A stretch of DNA of 7,170 bases from DATARH01 sp035507475 (GTDB taxonomy: Bacteria; Pseudomonadota; Alphaproteobacteria; ATCC43930; CGMCC-115725). Numbering within the stretch: position 1 is the stretch's first letter; every line of letters starts with the position of its first letter. The notes under the pieces are model-generated. The model did not search any database, was not told the origin of the DNA, and saw nothing but the letters and a program-made list of their open reading frames with translations. The stretch spans positions 1 through 7,170 of the forward strand of contig DATJOB010000012.1 in NCBI GenBank assembly GCA_035507475.1, in the 5' to 3' direction. Below, in pieces: positions 1 to 6,814 of the stretch. Position numbers and translations under genes: made by a program.

Positions 1-54
1 GTCGGCGCCGGGGTTGGCGGCCGAGTCGTCGGTGGGCGCACCGGGCGCATTCAC
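1..54 (-). CDS. Possible start of a downstream gene (partial, runs off left edge)
   Basis: On the minus strand the hydrolase stop codon TGA (53-51) overlaps a GTG (54-52) in a GTGA arrangement typical of translationally coupled genes. From that GTG the frame stays open for 18 codons to the window edge and reads MNAPGAPTDDSAANPGAD. This is a hydrophilic, Ala/Pro/Asp-rich stretch that looks like a normal flexible N-terminus rather than an Arg-rich shadow frame. No domain can be recognised in so short a piece, so no function is offered. An alternative is the ATG at 50-48 in another frame, which gives a Pro/Arg/Thr-rich peptide and is less convincing. The stretch may also be non-coding. Confidence 0.35.
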   Translation of the reverse strand, partial: MNAPGAPTDDSAANPGAD

Positions 55-1097
55 CGGCCCCAGGCGCAGCCGGCCTCGTCGAACAACGCGGCGCGGCCGC
101 ACGGAGAGCCGAAGACGCGCGCCTCGTTATGTGCGGCGCCCTCGACCACAGCGACGCGCTGGTCGAGGCCGGCACCGTCGCGCGCCCGCATCGCGGCGAC
201 GAAGAAGAGGGTGCGCGCCAGCCGCGTCGCGCCCTGCGCCTCGCCGGCGCAGGATTTGTCGAGATAGCGGTGGTTCGGGTCGGTGTCGTTGCCGCCCACC
301 AGGTAAACCAGCTCGCGCGCGGCGTAGCGCCGTTCGAGCGCCGGCACCCCGCCCGCCGCGGCGGCGGCGACGTAAGGCGGCAGGTCGCCGGCAAAGCCGT
401 AGCGCCAGCGGTCGAAGCCCGGGCACGCGGCGGCGCCGGCGAATGGCGCCAGGCTGCCGTCGGGGCGCGGCCGCTCGTCGCCGAAATAGGTGAAGCTCGA
501 CGGGCTGCCGACCACGTAGCGCAGCCGCGCGGCGGGACCGAGCGCGGCCTCGCCGCGGCCGACGATCGCATAGCGCTGCACCACCTGGCCGCCGGCCGAG
601 AACCCGGCGAGCACGATTTGCGTCAGGTTCGGCAGGACCCTGCGGTCGGCAAGCCGGGCGAGGATCGCATCGAACCCGTCGAACGCGCTGAGCGGCGCCG
701 GCCCCTCGGCCGGGTTGCCGCCGGCCCACAACCCGCGCTCCCAGCGCAGGATCGCGTCGGGCAGCCGGTGCGCGGCGATGTCTTCAGGGGCGAGGAATTG
801 CGGCGCCACCACCAGCGTGTCGCCGGCCGGCGCCAGCCCCAGGACGGTGCGGGCATAATCGGCGGCGTTGCGGGTGTAGCCGTGGACGACGATGACGGCG
901 CGCCGGATCGCCGGCAGCGGCTGCGACCAGTCCTGCGAGACGAAGACCGGCAACACGCCGCCGCCGACCGGCAGACGGCCGTCGACCACCACGGCGACCG
1001 GCGGCGGCACCGGCACCTCGGCCCGCGCCGTCGTCGCCATCGCCGCCGCCATCGCCGTCGCCGCAAGGCCCAGCAGGATCGCCCAGACCCGGCGCAT
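51..1097 (-). CDS. Secreted alpha/beta-hydrolase family protein
   Basis: A 348-residue protein with a Sec signal peptide: basic MRR, a hydrophobic Ala-rich core (about residues 4-22) and a likely cleavage site after ATTARA (residue 26). The mature part looks like a single alpha/beta-hydrolase domain. VIVVHGYTRN (68-77) is the oxyanion-hole loop. GFSAGG (165-170) is the nucleophile elbow with Ser167. GNDTDPNH (269-276) supplies the candidate acid, Asp271 or Asp273, and the candidate catalytic histidine is His323 in AAHNEA. Four cysteines in the mature protein (225, 283, 333, 344) could form disulfides in the periplasm. The ATG start is supported by AGGGGAG (1110-1104 on the minus strand) six bases upstream. 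The substrate is unknown; esterase or related hydrolase activity is inferred from the fold only. It is transcribed away from the oxygenase cluster, so a shared pathway is not implied by direction, though both could share the intergenic control region. Confidence 0.85.
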   Translation of the reverse strand: MRRVWAILLGLAATAMAAAMATTARAEVPVPPPVAVVVDGRLPVGGGVLPVFVSQDWSQPLPAIRRAVIVVHGYTRNAADYARTVLGLAPAGDTLVVAPQFLAPEDIAAHRLPDAILRWERGLWAGGNPAEGPAPLSAFDGFDAILARLADRRVLPNLTQIVLAGFSAGGQVVQRYAIVGRGEAALGPAARLRYVVGSPSSFTYFGDERPRPDGSLAPFAGAAACPGFDRWRYGFAGDLPPYVAAAAAGGVPALERRYAARELVYLVGGNDTDPNHRYLDKSCAGEAQGATRLARTLFFVAAMRARDGAGLDQRVAVVEGAAHNEARVFGSPCGRAALFDEAGCAWGR

Positions 1098-1127
1098 CGT
1101 TCACTCCCCTCGCCCGAGGCCGCGCCC

Positions 1128-1160
1128 AGGATGACGGCCTTCGCGCGACCGCGTCATCCT
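1128..1160. repeat. Perfect 9-bp inverted repeat, 15-bp spacer
   Basis: AGGATGACG (1128-1136) is exactly complementary in reverse to CGTCATCCT (1152-1160); the spacer contains a CGCGCG core. It could be a regulator's operator or a small dispersed palindromic repeat: GGATGACG/CGTCATCC arms are familiar to me from intergenic hairpins of alphaproteobacterial genomes. A transcription terminator is unlikely because no gene ends here. Confidence 0.55.
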
Positions 1161-1179
1161 CTTTCTCGCGCCGCGCGGC

Positions 1180-1218
1180 GCACGGCAGCTCCGCAGCAAT
1201 CGCCTCGCGCTGCCGTGC
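1180..1218. repeat. Perfect 10-bp inverted repeat, 19-bp spacer
   Basis: GCACGGCAGC (1180-1189) is matched by its exact reverse complement GCTGCCGTGC (1209-1218). The repeat sits 50 bp upstream of the oxygenase start codon. It could be a two-half-site operator for the five-gene cluster or a leader hairpin if transcription starts further upstream. Its function is not established by sequence alone; high GC makes chance repeats more likely than usual. Confidence 0.5.
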
Positions 1219-1268
1219 CGCGGCGAGTAGACTGGCGACGGGAGGAAGGCCGAGAAAGGACCCGCGCG

Positions 1269-2471
1269 ATGCCCGACGCGAAGATGGCCCGCAGCGCCGC
1301 CGCGCCCAATTACGCGGAGCTCATGGCGCGCGCCGAGGCGCTGATCCCGGTTCTGCGCGAGCGCGCGCCGCGCGCCGAGGAGCTGCGCCGCCTGCCCGAC
1401 GAGACCATCGCGGACCTGCACCGGAGCGGCCTCTTCCGCGTGCTGCAGCCGAAGCGCGTCGGCGGCAGCGAACTGCCGTTCCGCACGCTGGTCGAGCTGG
1501 TTGCGACCATTTCCCGCGGCGACGGCTCGACCGGCTGGGTGCTGGCGAACCTGGCGGCGCATCACTGGCTCTTCGGCATGTGGCCGAAAGAGGCGCAGGA
1601 CGAGGTCTGGGGCCGCTCGCCCGACGATCTGATCGGCTCGGCGCTGATCTTCCCGCGCGGTCGCGCGCGGCGCGTCGCCGGCGGCTATCGCCTCACCGGC
1701 CGCTGGCCGTTTTCGAGCGGCGTCGACGCGGCGGCGTGGAACCTTATCGGCGGCATCGTCGGCGACGACGACAGCGGCCCGCCGGGCCCGCGCATCTTCC
1801 TGCTGCCGGCGAGCGACTATACGGTGGTCGACACCTGGCAGGTGATCGGCCTCGCCGGCACCGGCAGCAACGACGTCTCGGTCGAGGACGTCTTCGTGCC
1901 CGAACACCGCACGCTGGCGGTCGACCAGATCGCCGGCGGTCCCAATCCGGGCAGCGCGGTCAACCCGGCGGTGCTCTACCAGCTCCCGGCGATCAGCCTC
2001 TTCGCGTTCTGCATCGCCGGCGTCTCGCTCGGCATCGCGCAGGGCGCCATCGAGCACTTCACCGAGACGACGCGCACCCGGCTGTCGAGCTATACCGGCC
2101 GCAACGTCGCCGATTTCAACACGGTCCAGGTGCATGTCGCCGAGGCGGCGGCGCTCGCCGACGCGGCGCGCGCGATCATGCTCGGCGATTGCGACGAGGC
2201 GACCGGCAGCGTCGCCGACGGCCGCACGCCGGACTTGCGCCAGCGCGCCCGCTACCGGCGCGACGGCGCGTTCGCCGCGACGCTGTGCACCAAGGCGGTC
2301 GACATCCTGTTCGCGGCGACCGGCGGCGGCGCGATATATGCACGAAACCCGCTGCAGCGCGCGTTCCGCGACGTCCACGCCGCGAACGCGCATTATGTGC
2401 TCAACTGGGACATCAACGGGGCGATGTACGGTCGCGTCGCGCTGGGCCTCCCGCCCGATGCCACGCTCTAG
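1269..2471 (+). CDS. Flavin-dependent monooxygenase, acyl-CoA dehydrogenase fold (HpaB/HsaA-like, group D)
   Basis: A 400-residue protein of normal length for oxygenase components such as HsaA, DszC or HpaH-type hydroxylases, which use reduced flavin and O2 to hydroxylate or oxidise a substrate. The N-terminal helical domain (about 15-120) includes the SRGDGSTGW motif (82-90). The middle beta domain has GRWPFSSGVDAAAW (144-157) and GLAGTGSNDVSVEDVFVP (184-201), the usual flavin-contacting strands. The C-terminal helical domain (about 225-395, acyl-CoA dehydrogenase type 2 C-terminal) ends in RAFRDVHAANAH (364-375), where family members carry active-site histidines (here His370 and His375). 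The usual dehydrogenase catalytic Glu motif is not seen, so an ordinary acyl-CoA dehydrogenase is less likely. The ATG at 1269 has AAAGGA eight bases upstream; an ATG at 1284 is an alternative. The frame stays open far upstream, but that part is antisense to the hydrolase. The adjacent flavin reductase supports the assignment. The substrate is unknown. Confidence 0.85.
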   Translation: MPDAKMARSAAAPNYAELMARAEALIPVLRERAPRAEELRRLPDETIADLHRSGLFRVLQPKRVGGSELPFRTLVELVATISRGDGSTGWVLANLAAHHWLFGMWPKEAQDEVWGRSPDDLIGSALIFPRGRARRVAGGYRLTGRWPFSSGVDAAAWNLIGGIVGDDDSGPPGPRIFLLPASDYTVVDTWQVIGLAGTGSNDVSVEDVFVPEHRTLAVDQIAGGPNPGSAVNPAVLYQLPAISLFAFCIAGVSLGIAQGAIEHFTETTRTRLSSYTGRNVADFNTVQVHVAEAAALADAARAIMLGDCDEATGSVADGRTPDLRQRARYRRDGAFAATLCTKAVDILFAATGGGAIYARNPLQRAFRDVHAANAHYVLNWDINGAMYGRVALGLPPDATL

Positions 2472-2521
2472 CGCGCCGCGCCGCAAGGAAACCGAGCCAC
2501 GGTCGGTCGCTCGCCAAGCGC

Positions 2522-2547
2522 GGCGCTCGACAGCGCCAAGTCGAGGG
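2522..2547 (+). promoter_or_regulatory. Two mutually exclusive hairpins at the flavin reductase ribosome-binding site
   Basis: The 82-bp gap before the reductase holds GGCGCT-CGAC-AGCGCC (2522-2537), a 6-bp stem with a tetraloop. An overlapping alternative pairs CTCGAC (2526-2531) with GTCGAG (2540-2545). The second structure covers part of the Shine-Dalgarno sequence GAGGG (2543-2547), which lies six bases before the GTG start at 2554; the first leaves it free. The pairings are visible; a role in setting reductase translation is speculative, since short stems are frequent in GC-rich DNA. Confidence 0.3.
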
Positions 2548-2553
2548 AAAGAG

Positions 2554-3096
2554 GTGTCGACGGAACTGCCAGGAAGCCATAGCGCGACGGTGCACAGCAC
2601 CTCGGCCGAGGGCTTCAATACCCGCGAGCTGCGCAGCGCGCTCGGCTCCTTCGCCACCGGCGTCACGATCATCACGACGCGCGGCCGCGACGGCAAGCTG
2701 CACGGGATGACCGCGAACTCGTTCACCAGCGTATCGCTCAACCCGCCGCTGGTGCTGTGGTCGAGCTCGCTCTACGCGCAGAGCCTGCCGGCGTTCCAGG
2801 AATCGAGCCATTTCATCGTCAACATCCTCGCTTTCGACCAGATCGAGCTGTCCAACAAGTTCGCCAAGCAGAGCGACGACAAGTTTCTCGGCACCGATCA
2901 CGTCATCTCGGAATCGGGGCCGCCGATCATCATCGGCGCGGCCGCGCATTTCGAGTGCCGCAACGAGTTCCGCCACTACGGCGGCGACCACATCATCTTC
3001 ATCGGCCATGTCGAGCGCTTCGCCTATACCGACCGGCCGACGCTGATGTTCTGCCGCGGCAAGTACATGCGCGGCGAGCCGATGCTGCAGGACTGA
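2554..3096 (+). CDS. Flavin reductase, HpaC-like family (reductase component of the monooxygenase)
   Basis: A 180-residue protein of the flavin reductase-like domain family (PF01613 type), which reduces FMN or FAD with NAD(P)H and passes the free reduced flavin to a partner oxygenase. The hallmark pattern is present: FATGVTIITTR (33-43), GMTANSFTSVSLNPPLVLW (51-69, the flavin-binding segment), FIVNILA (87-93), AHFECR (131-136) and GGDHIIFIGHVERF (143-156). The first 20 residues are a non-conserved extension. The GTG start at 2554 is preferred because GAGGG (2543-2547) lies six bases upstream and the family domain begins about 20 residues later; no in-frame ATG lies between this GTG and the domain. 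It directly follows the oxygenase gene and most likely supplies its reduced flavin. Flavin and nicotinamide preference cannot be read from sequence. Confidence 0.88.
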   Translation: MSTELPGSHSATVHSTSAEGFNTRELRSALGSFATGVTIITTRGRDGKLHGMTANSFTSVSLNPPLVLWSSSLYAQSLPAFQESSHFIVNILAFDQIELSNKFAKQSDDKFLGTDHVISESGPPIIIGAAAHFECRNEFRHYGGDHIIFIGHVERFAYTDRPTLMFCRGKYMRGEPMLQD

Positions 3097-3103
3097 GCCG
3101 GCC

Positions 3104-3982
3104 ATGGCCGATCCGAAGAACGTCGCGGTGGTCGGGCTCGGCATCATGGGCGGGGCGATCGCCGGCAACCTCGCCGCCGCCGGGTTCGCGGTCGCCGGCT
3201 ACGACACCGACGCGGGCCAGATGGCGGCGCTCGCCGAACGCGGTGTGCGGCGCTCGAATTCGGCGGCCGGCGCGGCGGGCGGCGCCGCGGTCGCGCTGAC
3301 CTCGCTGCCGAGCGTCGCGGCGCTGGAGACGGTGGCGGCGGACCTCGCCGCGCAGCCGGTGCCGGGCCTCGTCGTGATCGAGGCCAGCACCTTGCCGATC
3401 GCCGCCAAGGAGGCGGCGCGCGAGCGGCTCGCCGCCGCGGGGATGACGCTGCTCGACTGCCCGCTCTCCGGGACCGGCGCGCAGGCCGCGACCAAGGACC
3501 TCGCGGTCTATGCGAGCGGCGACGAGGCGGCGTTCGGCCGCTGCCGCGCGGTGTTCGACGGGTTTGCCCGCGTCACGCACTATCTCGGCGCCTTCGGCAA
3601 CGGCAGCCGGATGAAATACGTCGCCAACCTGCTGGTCGCGGTGCACAACGCGGTCGCGGCCGAGGCCATCGTGCTCGGCACCAAGGCGGGGCTCGACCCG
3701 GCGCGCATCCTCGAAGTGATCACCAGCGGCGCCGGCAATTCGCGCATCCTCGAATTGCGCGGGCCGATGATGGTGGCGGGCCGCTACACGCCGCCGACCG
3801 CGACGATGCACGTGCTGCAGAAGGACAGCGCGATCATCGGCGAGTTCGCCCGCGCGCTCGGCGTGCCGACCCCGCTGCTCGACGCCGCCGCGCCGCTCTA
3901 CGACGAGGCGGCGGCCGAGGGCCATGTAGAGGAGGATGTCGCCGCGGTCCACGCGGTGCTGGCGCGCCGCGCCGGGCTTTAG
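3104..3982 (+). CDS. NAD(P)-dependent oxidoreductase, 3-hydroxyisobutyrate dehydrogenase family
   Basis: A 292-residue cytoplasmic dehydrogenase of the beta-hydroxyacid dehydrogenase family, about the usual length. The N-terminal Rossmann domain shows VAVVGLGIMGGAIAGNL (7-23) with the GxGxMG dinucleotide-binding turn. The substrate-binding loop is DCPLSGTGAQ (118-127) in place of the classical D-A-P-V-S-G-G. The catalytic lysine is Lys171 in GNGSRMKYVANLL (165-177). The C-terminal helical domain has QKDSAIIGEFA (239-249), matching the conserved K-D segment. The classical K-x-x-N-N reads K-Y-V-A-N here, so the first Asn is Ala174 and only Asn175 remains; this points to a substrate other than 3-hydroxyisobutyrate. 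The gene begins 7 bp after the reductase, with AGGA (3089-3092) overlapping the reductase's end. It probably interconverts a hydroxyacid and an oxo- or semialdehyde acid in the cluster's pathway; direction and substrate are unknown. Confidence 0.85.
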   Translation: MADPKNVAVVGLGIMGGAIAGNLAAAGFAVAGYDTDAGQMAALAERGVRRSNSAAGAAGGAAVALTSLPSVAALETVAADLAAQPVPGLVVIEASTLPIAAKEAARERLAAAGMTLLDCPLSGTGAQAATKDLAVYASGDEAAFGRCRAVFDGFARVTHYLGAFGNGSRMKYVANLLVAVHNAVAAEAIVLGTKAGLDPARILEVITSGAGNSRILELRGPMMVAGRYTPPTATMHVLQKDSAIIGEFARALGVPTPLLDAAAPLYDEAAAEGHVEEDVAAVHAVLARRAGL

Positions 3983-3989
3983 GAGATAC

Positions 3990-4000
3990 GGAGGAAAGGA
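3990..4000 (+). promoter_or_regulatory. Long purine-rich ribosome-binding site with two possible starts
   Basis: GGAGGAAAGGA contains two overlapping Shine-Dalgarno-like cores. GGAGG (3990-3994) is eight bases from the GTG at 4003, and AAAGGA (3995-4000) is eight bases from the in-frame ATG at 4009. Both starts therefore look usable; they differ only by two residues. A further AGGAG (3981-3985) overlaps the preceding stop codon. Confidence 0.55.
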
Positions 4001-4002
4001 TC

Positions 4003-4899
4003 GTGGGCATGCTGACCGAGGCGCAACGCGCCGCCTATCGCGACGACGGGTTTCTCGTCATCCCCGGCGTCTTCTCGGCGGCCGAGATCGCCGAATTGCG
4101 CGCGGTGACCGACGGGTTCGTCGAGCGCTCCGCGGGCGTCGCCGCCAACGACGACGTCTTCGACCTCGAGGACACGCACTCGGCCGGCGACCCGCGGGTA
4201 CGCCGGATCAAGACGCCGCATCTGCACGATCCGGTCTACGGCCGCGCCAGCCGCCATCCCGCGGTGGTCGCGATCCTCGAGGAGCTGTGGGGCAGCGTGC
4301 GGCTCGACACCGGCAAGCTCAACATGAAGTCGGCCGGCTACGGCGCGTCGATCGAGTGGCACCAGGACTGGGCGTTCTACCCGCACACCAACGACGACCT
4401 CGCCGCGGTCGGCATCATGCTCGACGACTTCACCCCGGAGAACGGGCCGATGCTCGTCCTGCCGGGGAGCCACCACGGCCCGATCCTCGATCATCACGAC
4501 GCGGAGGGGCGGTTCTGCGGCGCGATCGCGCCCGAGGCAGCCGGCCTCGACGTGGCGGGCGCGGTCCCCTGTCTCGGGCCGGCCGGCTCGATCACGATCC
4601 ACCACGTCCGGCTGGTGCACGGCTCGGCGACCAATTTTTCCGGCCGCGAGCGGCGGTTTCTGCTCTACCAGTACCGCGCCGCCGACGCCTGGCCGCTGCT
4701 CGGCTTCAAGGACGGCATCGAGAAATTCGACGAGCTGCTGCTCGCCGGTCGACCGACGCTCGAACCGCGGCTCGCGCCGGTGCCGGTGCGCCTGCCGCTG
4801 CCGCCGGCCTCGAACCAGGGCTCGATCTACGAGAACCAGCGCACCGCCGGCCGCCGCTTCTTCGAGGCTGCGGCGCCGCGCGCGGTCGCCGCGGAATAA
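4003..4899 (+). CDS. Phytanoyl-CoA dioxygenase (PhyH) family Fe(II)/2-oxoglutarate oxygenase
   Basis: A 298-residue protein (296 from the ATG at 4009), typical PhyH-family length. Members couple oxidative decarboxylation of 2-oxoglutarate to hydroxylation, halogenation or desaturation of a substrate. The N-terminus has the family opening LTEAQRAAYRDDGFLVIPGVF (from residue 4 on). The iron-binding facial triad is visible: His120 and Asp122 in EWHQDWAF, and distal His206 in HHVRLVHGS. Arg215 or Arg217 in NFSGRERR is the likely 2-oxoglutarate carboxylate ligand. ENGPMLVLPGSHHGPI (146-161) is the usual loop between the triad residues. The HxD form is intact, arguing for hydroxylation rather than halogenation. 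The gene starts 20 bp after the dehydrogenase and is followed 9 bp later by a CoA-transferase, so its substrate may be a CoA thioester; this last point is inference. Many family members act on free small molecules instead. Confidence 0.87.
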   Translation: MGMLTEAQRAAYRDDGFLVIPGVFSAAEIAELRAVTDGFVERSAGVAANDDVFDLEDTHSAGDPRVRRIKTPHLHDPVYGRASRHPAVVAILEELWGSVRLDTGKLNMKSAGYGASIEWHQDWAFYPHTNDDLAAVGIMLDDFTPENGPMLVLPGSHHGPILDHHDAEGRFCGAIAPEAAGLDVAGAVPCLGPAGSITIHHVRLVHGSATNFSGRERRFLLYQYRAADAWPLLGFKDGIEKFDELLLAGRPTLEPRLAPVPVRLPLPPASNQGSIYENQRTAGRRFFEAAAPRAVAAE

Positions 4900-4908
4900 G
4901 CGCCCGCC

Positions 4909-6096
<1,188 letters not shown>

Positions 6097-6108
6097 CCCT
6101 CCGCCGCG

Positions 6109-6125
6109 CGCACCCTAATGGTGCG
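6109..6125. terminator. Possible short terminator hairpin between convergent genes
   Basis: CGCACC (6109-6114) pairs perfectly with GGTGCG (6120-6125) around a five-base loop, at the meeting point of the CoA-transferase and MarC genes. It lies 12 bp after the CoA-transferase stop, and its loop contains the MarC stop codon. There is no T-run on either side, so a classical intrinsic terminator is not supported. It may be a chance stem. Confidence 0.25.
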
Positions 6126-6768
6126 GCACGCCGGTCAGCGCGCTGTAGCCGCTCCAGATGATCTGGATGCCGATGCACAACAGGATGAAGGCCGAGAGGC
6201 GGATCATCACGTTGATGCCGCTCGCGCCGAGCGCCGACACCATGCGGTCGGCAAAGCGGTAGCAGACAAAGATCGACAGCGCGATCGCCGCCAGGCCGAC
6301 GACCGCGGCCGCGGCGAGCAGCGCGATGTCGATGAACCCGCTCGCCTGCTGCGGCCGCTGCGCGCCGAGCGCGATCGCCACCGCGATCGAGCCCGGCCCG
6401 ACCGTCAGCGGCATGGTGAGCGGGTAGAATGCGTCGACCGTCTCGCATTCCTGGGCCGCGTTGCGGTCGTCGGCGGCGGTTGCCCCGTCGCGCAACAGGC
6501 GCCAGGCGAACGAGGCGACCGCGAGCCCGCCGGCGATGCGCACGACCGGCAGCGTGATCCCGAAGAACACCAGCACGTGCGAGCCGACGAACAGCGAGCC
6601 GAGCAGCAGCACGAAGCCGTTGACCGCGACGCGCAACGCCAGCCGGCGGCGGATCTCGGCGCTGTTGCGGTGGGTCAGCGCGAGAAAGATCGGCGCGCCG
6701 CCGACCGGGTTCACGATCGGAAAAAGCCCGGCATAGACGAGCAGGAAGGTGTTGGCGAAGGCGGTCAT
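6115..6768 (-). CDS. MarC family integral membrane protein
   Basis: A 217-residue inner-membrane protein of the MarC family (also YchE/YhgN in E. coli), whose transport role is not firmly established; the original link to multiple antibiotic resistance was not upheld. About six hydrophobic segments can be seen (roughly residues 5-30, 46-66, 70-90, 115-135, 146-170 and 190-212). The family signature FPIVNPVGGAPIFLAL (16-31) lies in the first segment, and FYPLTMPLTVGPGSIAVAI (114-132) is the internal copy, consistent with the two-repeat organisation of the family. The ATG at 6768 has AGGA eight bases upstream. It converges on the CoA-transferase, with 18 bp between stop codons, and diverges from the glutathione transferase gene. 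Nothing links it to the oxygenase pathway beyond position. Confidence 0.9.
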   Translation of the reverse strand: MTAFANTFLLVYAGLFPIVNPVGGAPIFLALTHRNSAEIRRRLALRVAVNGFVLLLGSLFVGSHVLVFFGITLPVVRIAGGLAVASFAWRLLRDGATAADDRNAAQECETVDAFYPLTMPLTVGPGSIAVAIALGAQRPQQASGFIDIALLAAAAVVGLAAIALSIFVCYRFADRMVSALGASGINVMIRLSAFILLCIGIQIIWSGYSALTGVPHH

Positions 6769-6814
6769 TGCGGGAATCCTAGCGCATCGCGCGCCACACG
6801 AGGGAACCGGCAGG
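6769..6814. promoter_or_regulatory. Very short divergent region between marC-like gene and GST gene
   Basis: Only 46 bp separate the two start codons. They hold both ribosome-binding sites (AGGA on the minus strand at 6780-6777, GAGGGAA on the plus strand at 6800-6806) and leave little room for promoters. Parts of one or both promoters must therefore lie inside the opposite coding sequence, or the transcripts overlap at their 5' ends. No clear -35/-10 pair is seen. Confidence 0.4.

Larger units (their letters stand above)
1098..1268. promoter_or_regulatory. Divergent intergenic region between hydrolase and oxygenase cluster
   Basis: These 171 bp separate two divergent start codons and so should hold promoters for both directions. 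I see no convincing -35/-10 pair. TAGACT at 1228-1233 matches four of six positions of the sigma-70 -10 box but lacks a good -35 partner. The region contains two independent inverted repeats (listed separately) and, at its right end, purine-rich GGAGGAAGG (1241-1249) and AAAGGA (1255-1260). The latter is the likely ribosome-binding site for the gene starting at 1269. The role as a control region is inferred from gene orientation. Confidence 0.45.

Noticed and set aside
1020..1070. GCC/GTC/ATC-type trinucleotide run near the start of the hydrolase gene
   Set aside because: It encodes the Ala-rich hydrophobic core of the signal peptide. The units are imperfect, so there is no reason to propose a slippage-prone repeat.
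1228..1233. TAGACT as a -10 promoter element for the cluster
   Set aside because: Four of six matches without a -35 element at the right distance is not enough to call a promoter.
129..1268. In-frame upstream extension that would fuse 380 extra residues to the flavin monooxygenase
   Set aside because: The extension is antisense to the signal-peptide-bearing hydrolase, is Arg/Ala/Gly-rich without any domain, and the family's normal N-terminus begins just after ATG 1269, which has its own ribosome-binding site.
1101..2741. Long minus-strand open frame of 546 codons opposite the oxygenase
   Set aside because: Composition is Arg/Ala/Val-rich with no recognisable motif, and it overlaps two well-supported plus-strand genes. 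Such frames are common in GC-rich DNA.
2999..3952. Minus-strand open frame of 317 codons opposite the dehydrogenase
   Set aside because: It has biased shadow composition and no motif, and lies opposite a complete dehydrogenase with Rossmann and catalytic motifs.
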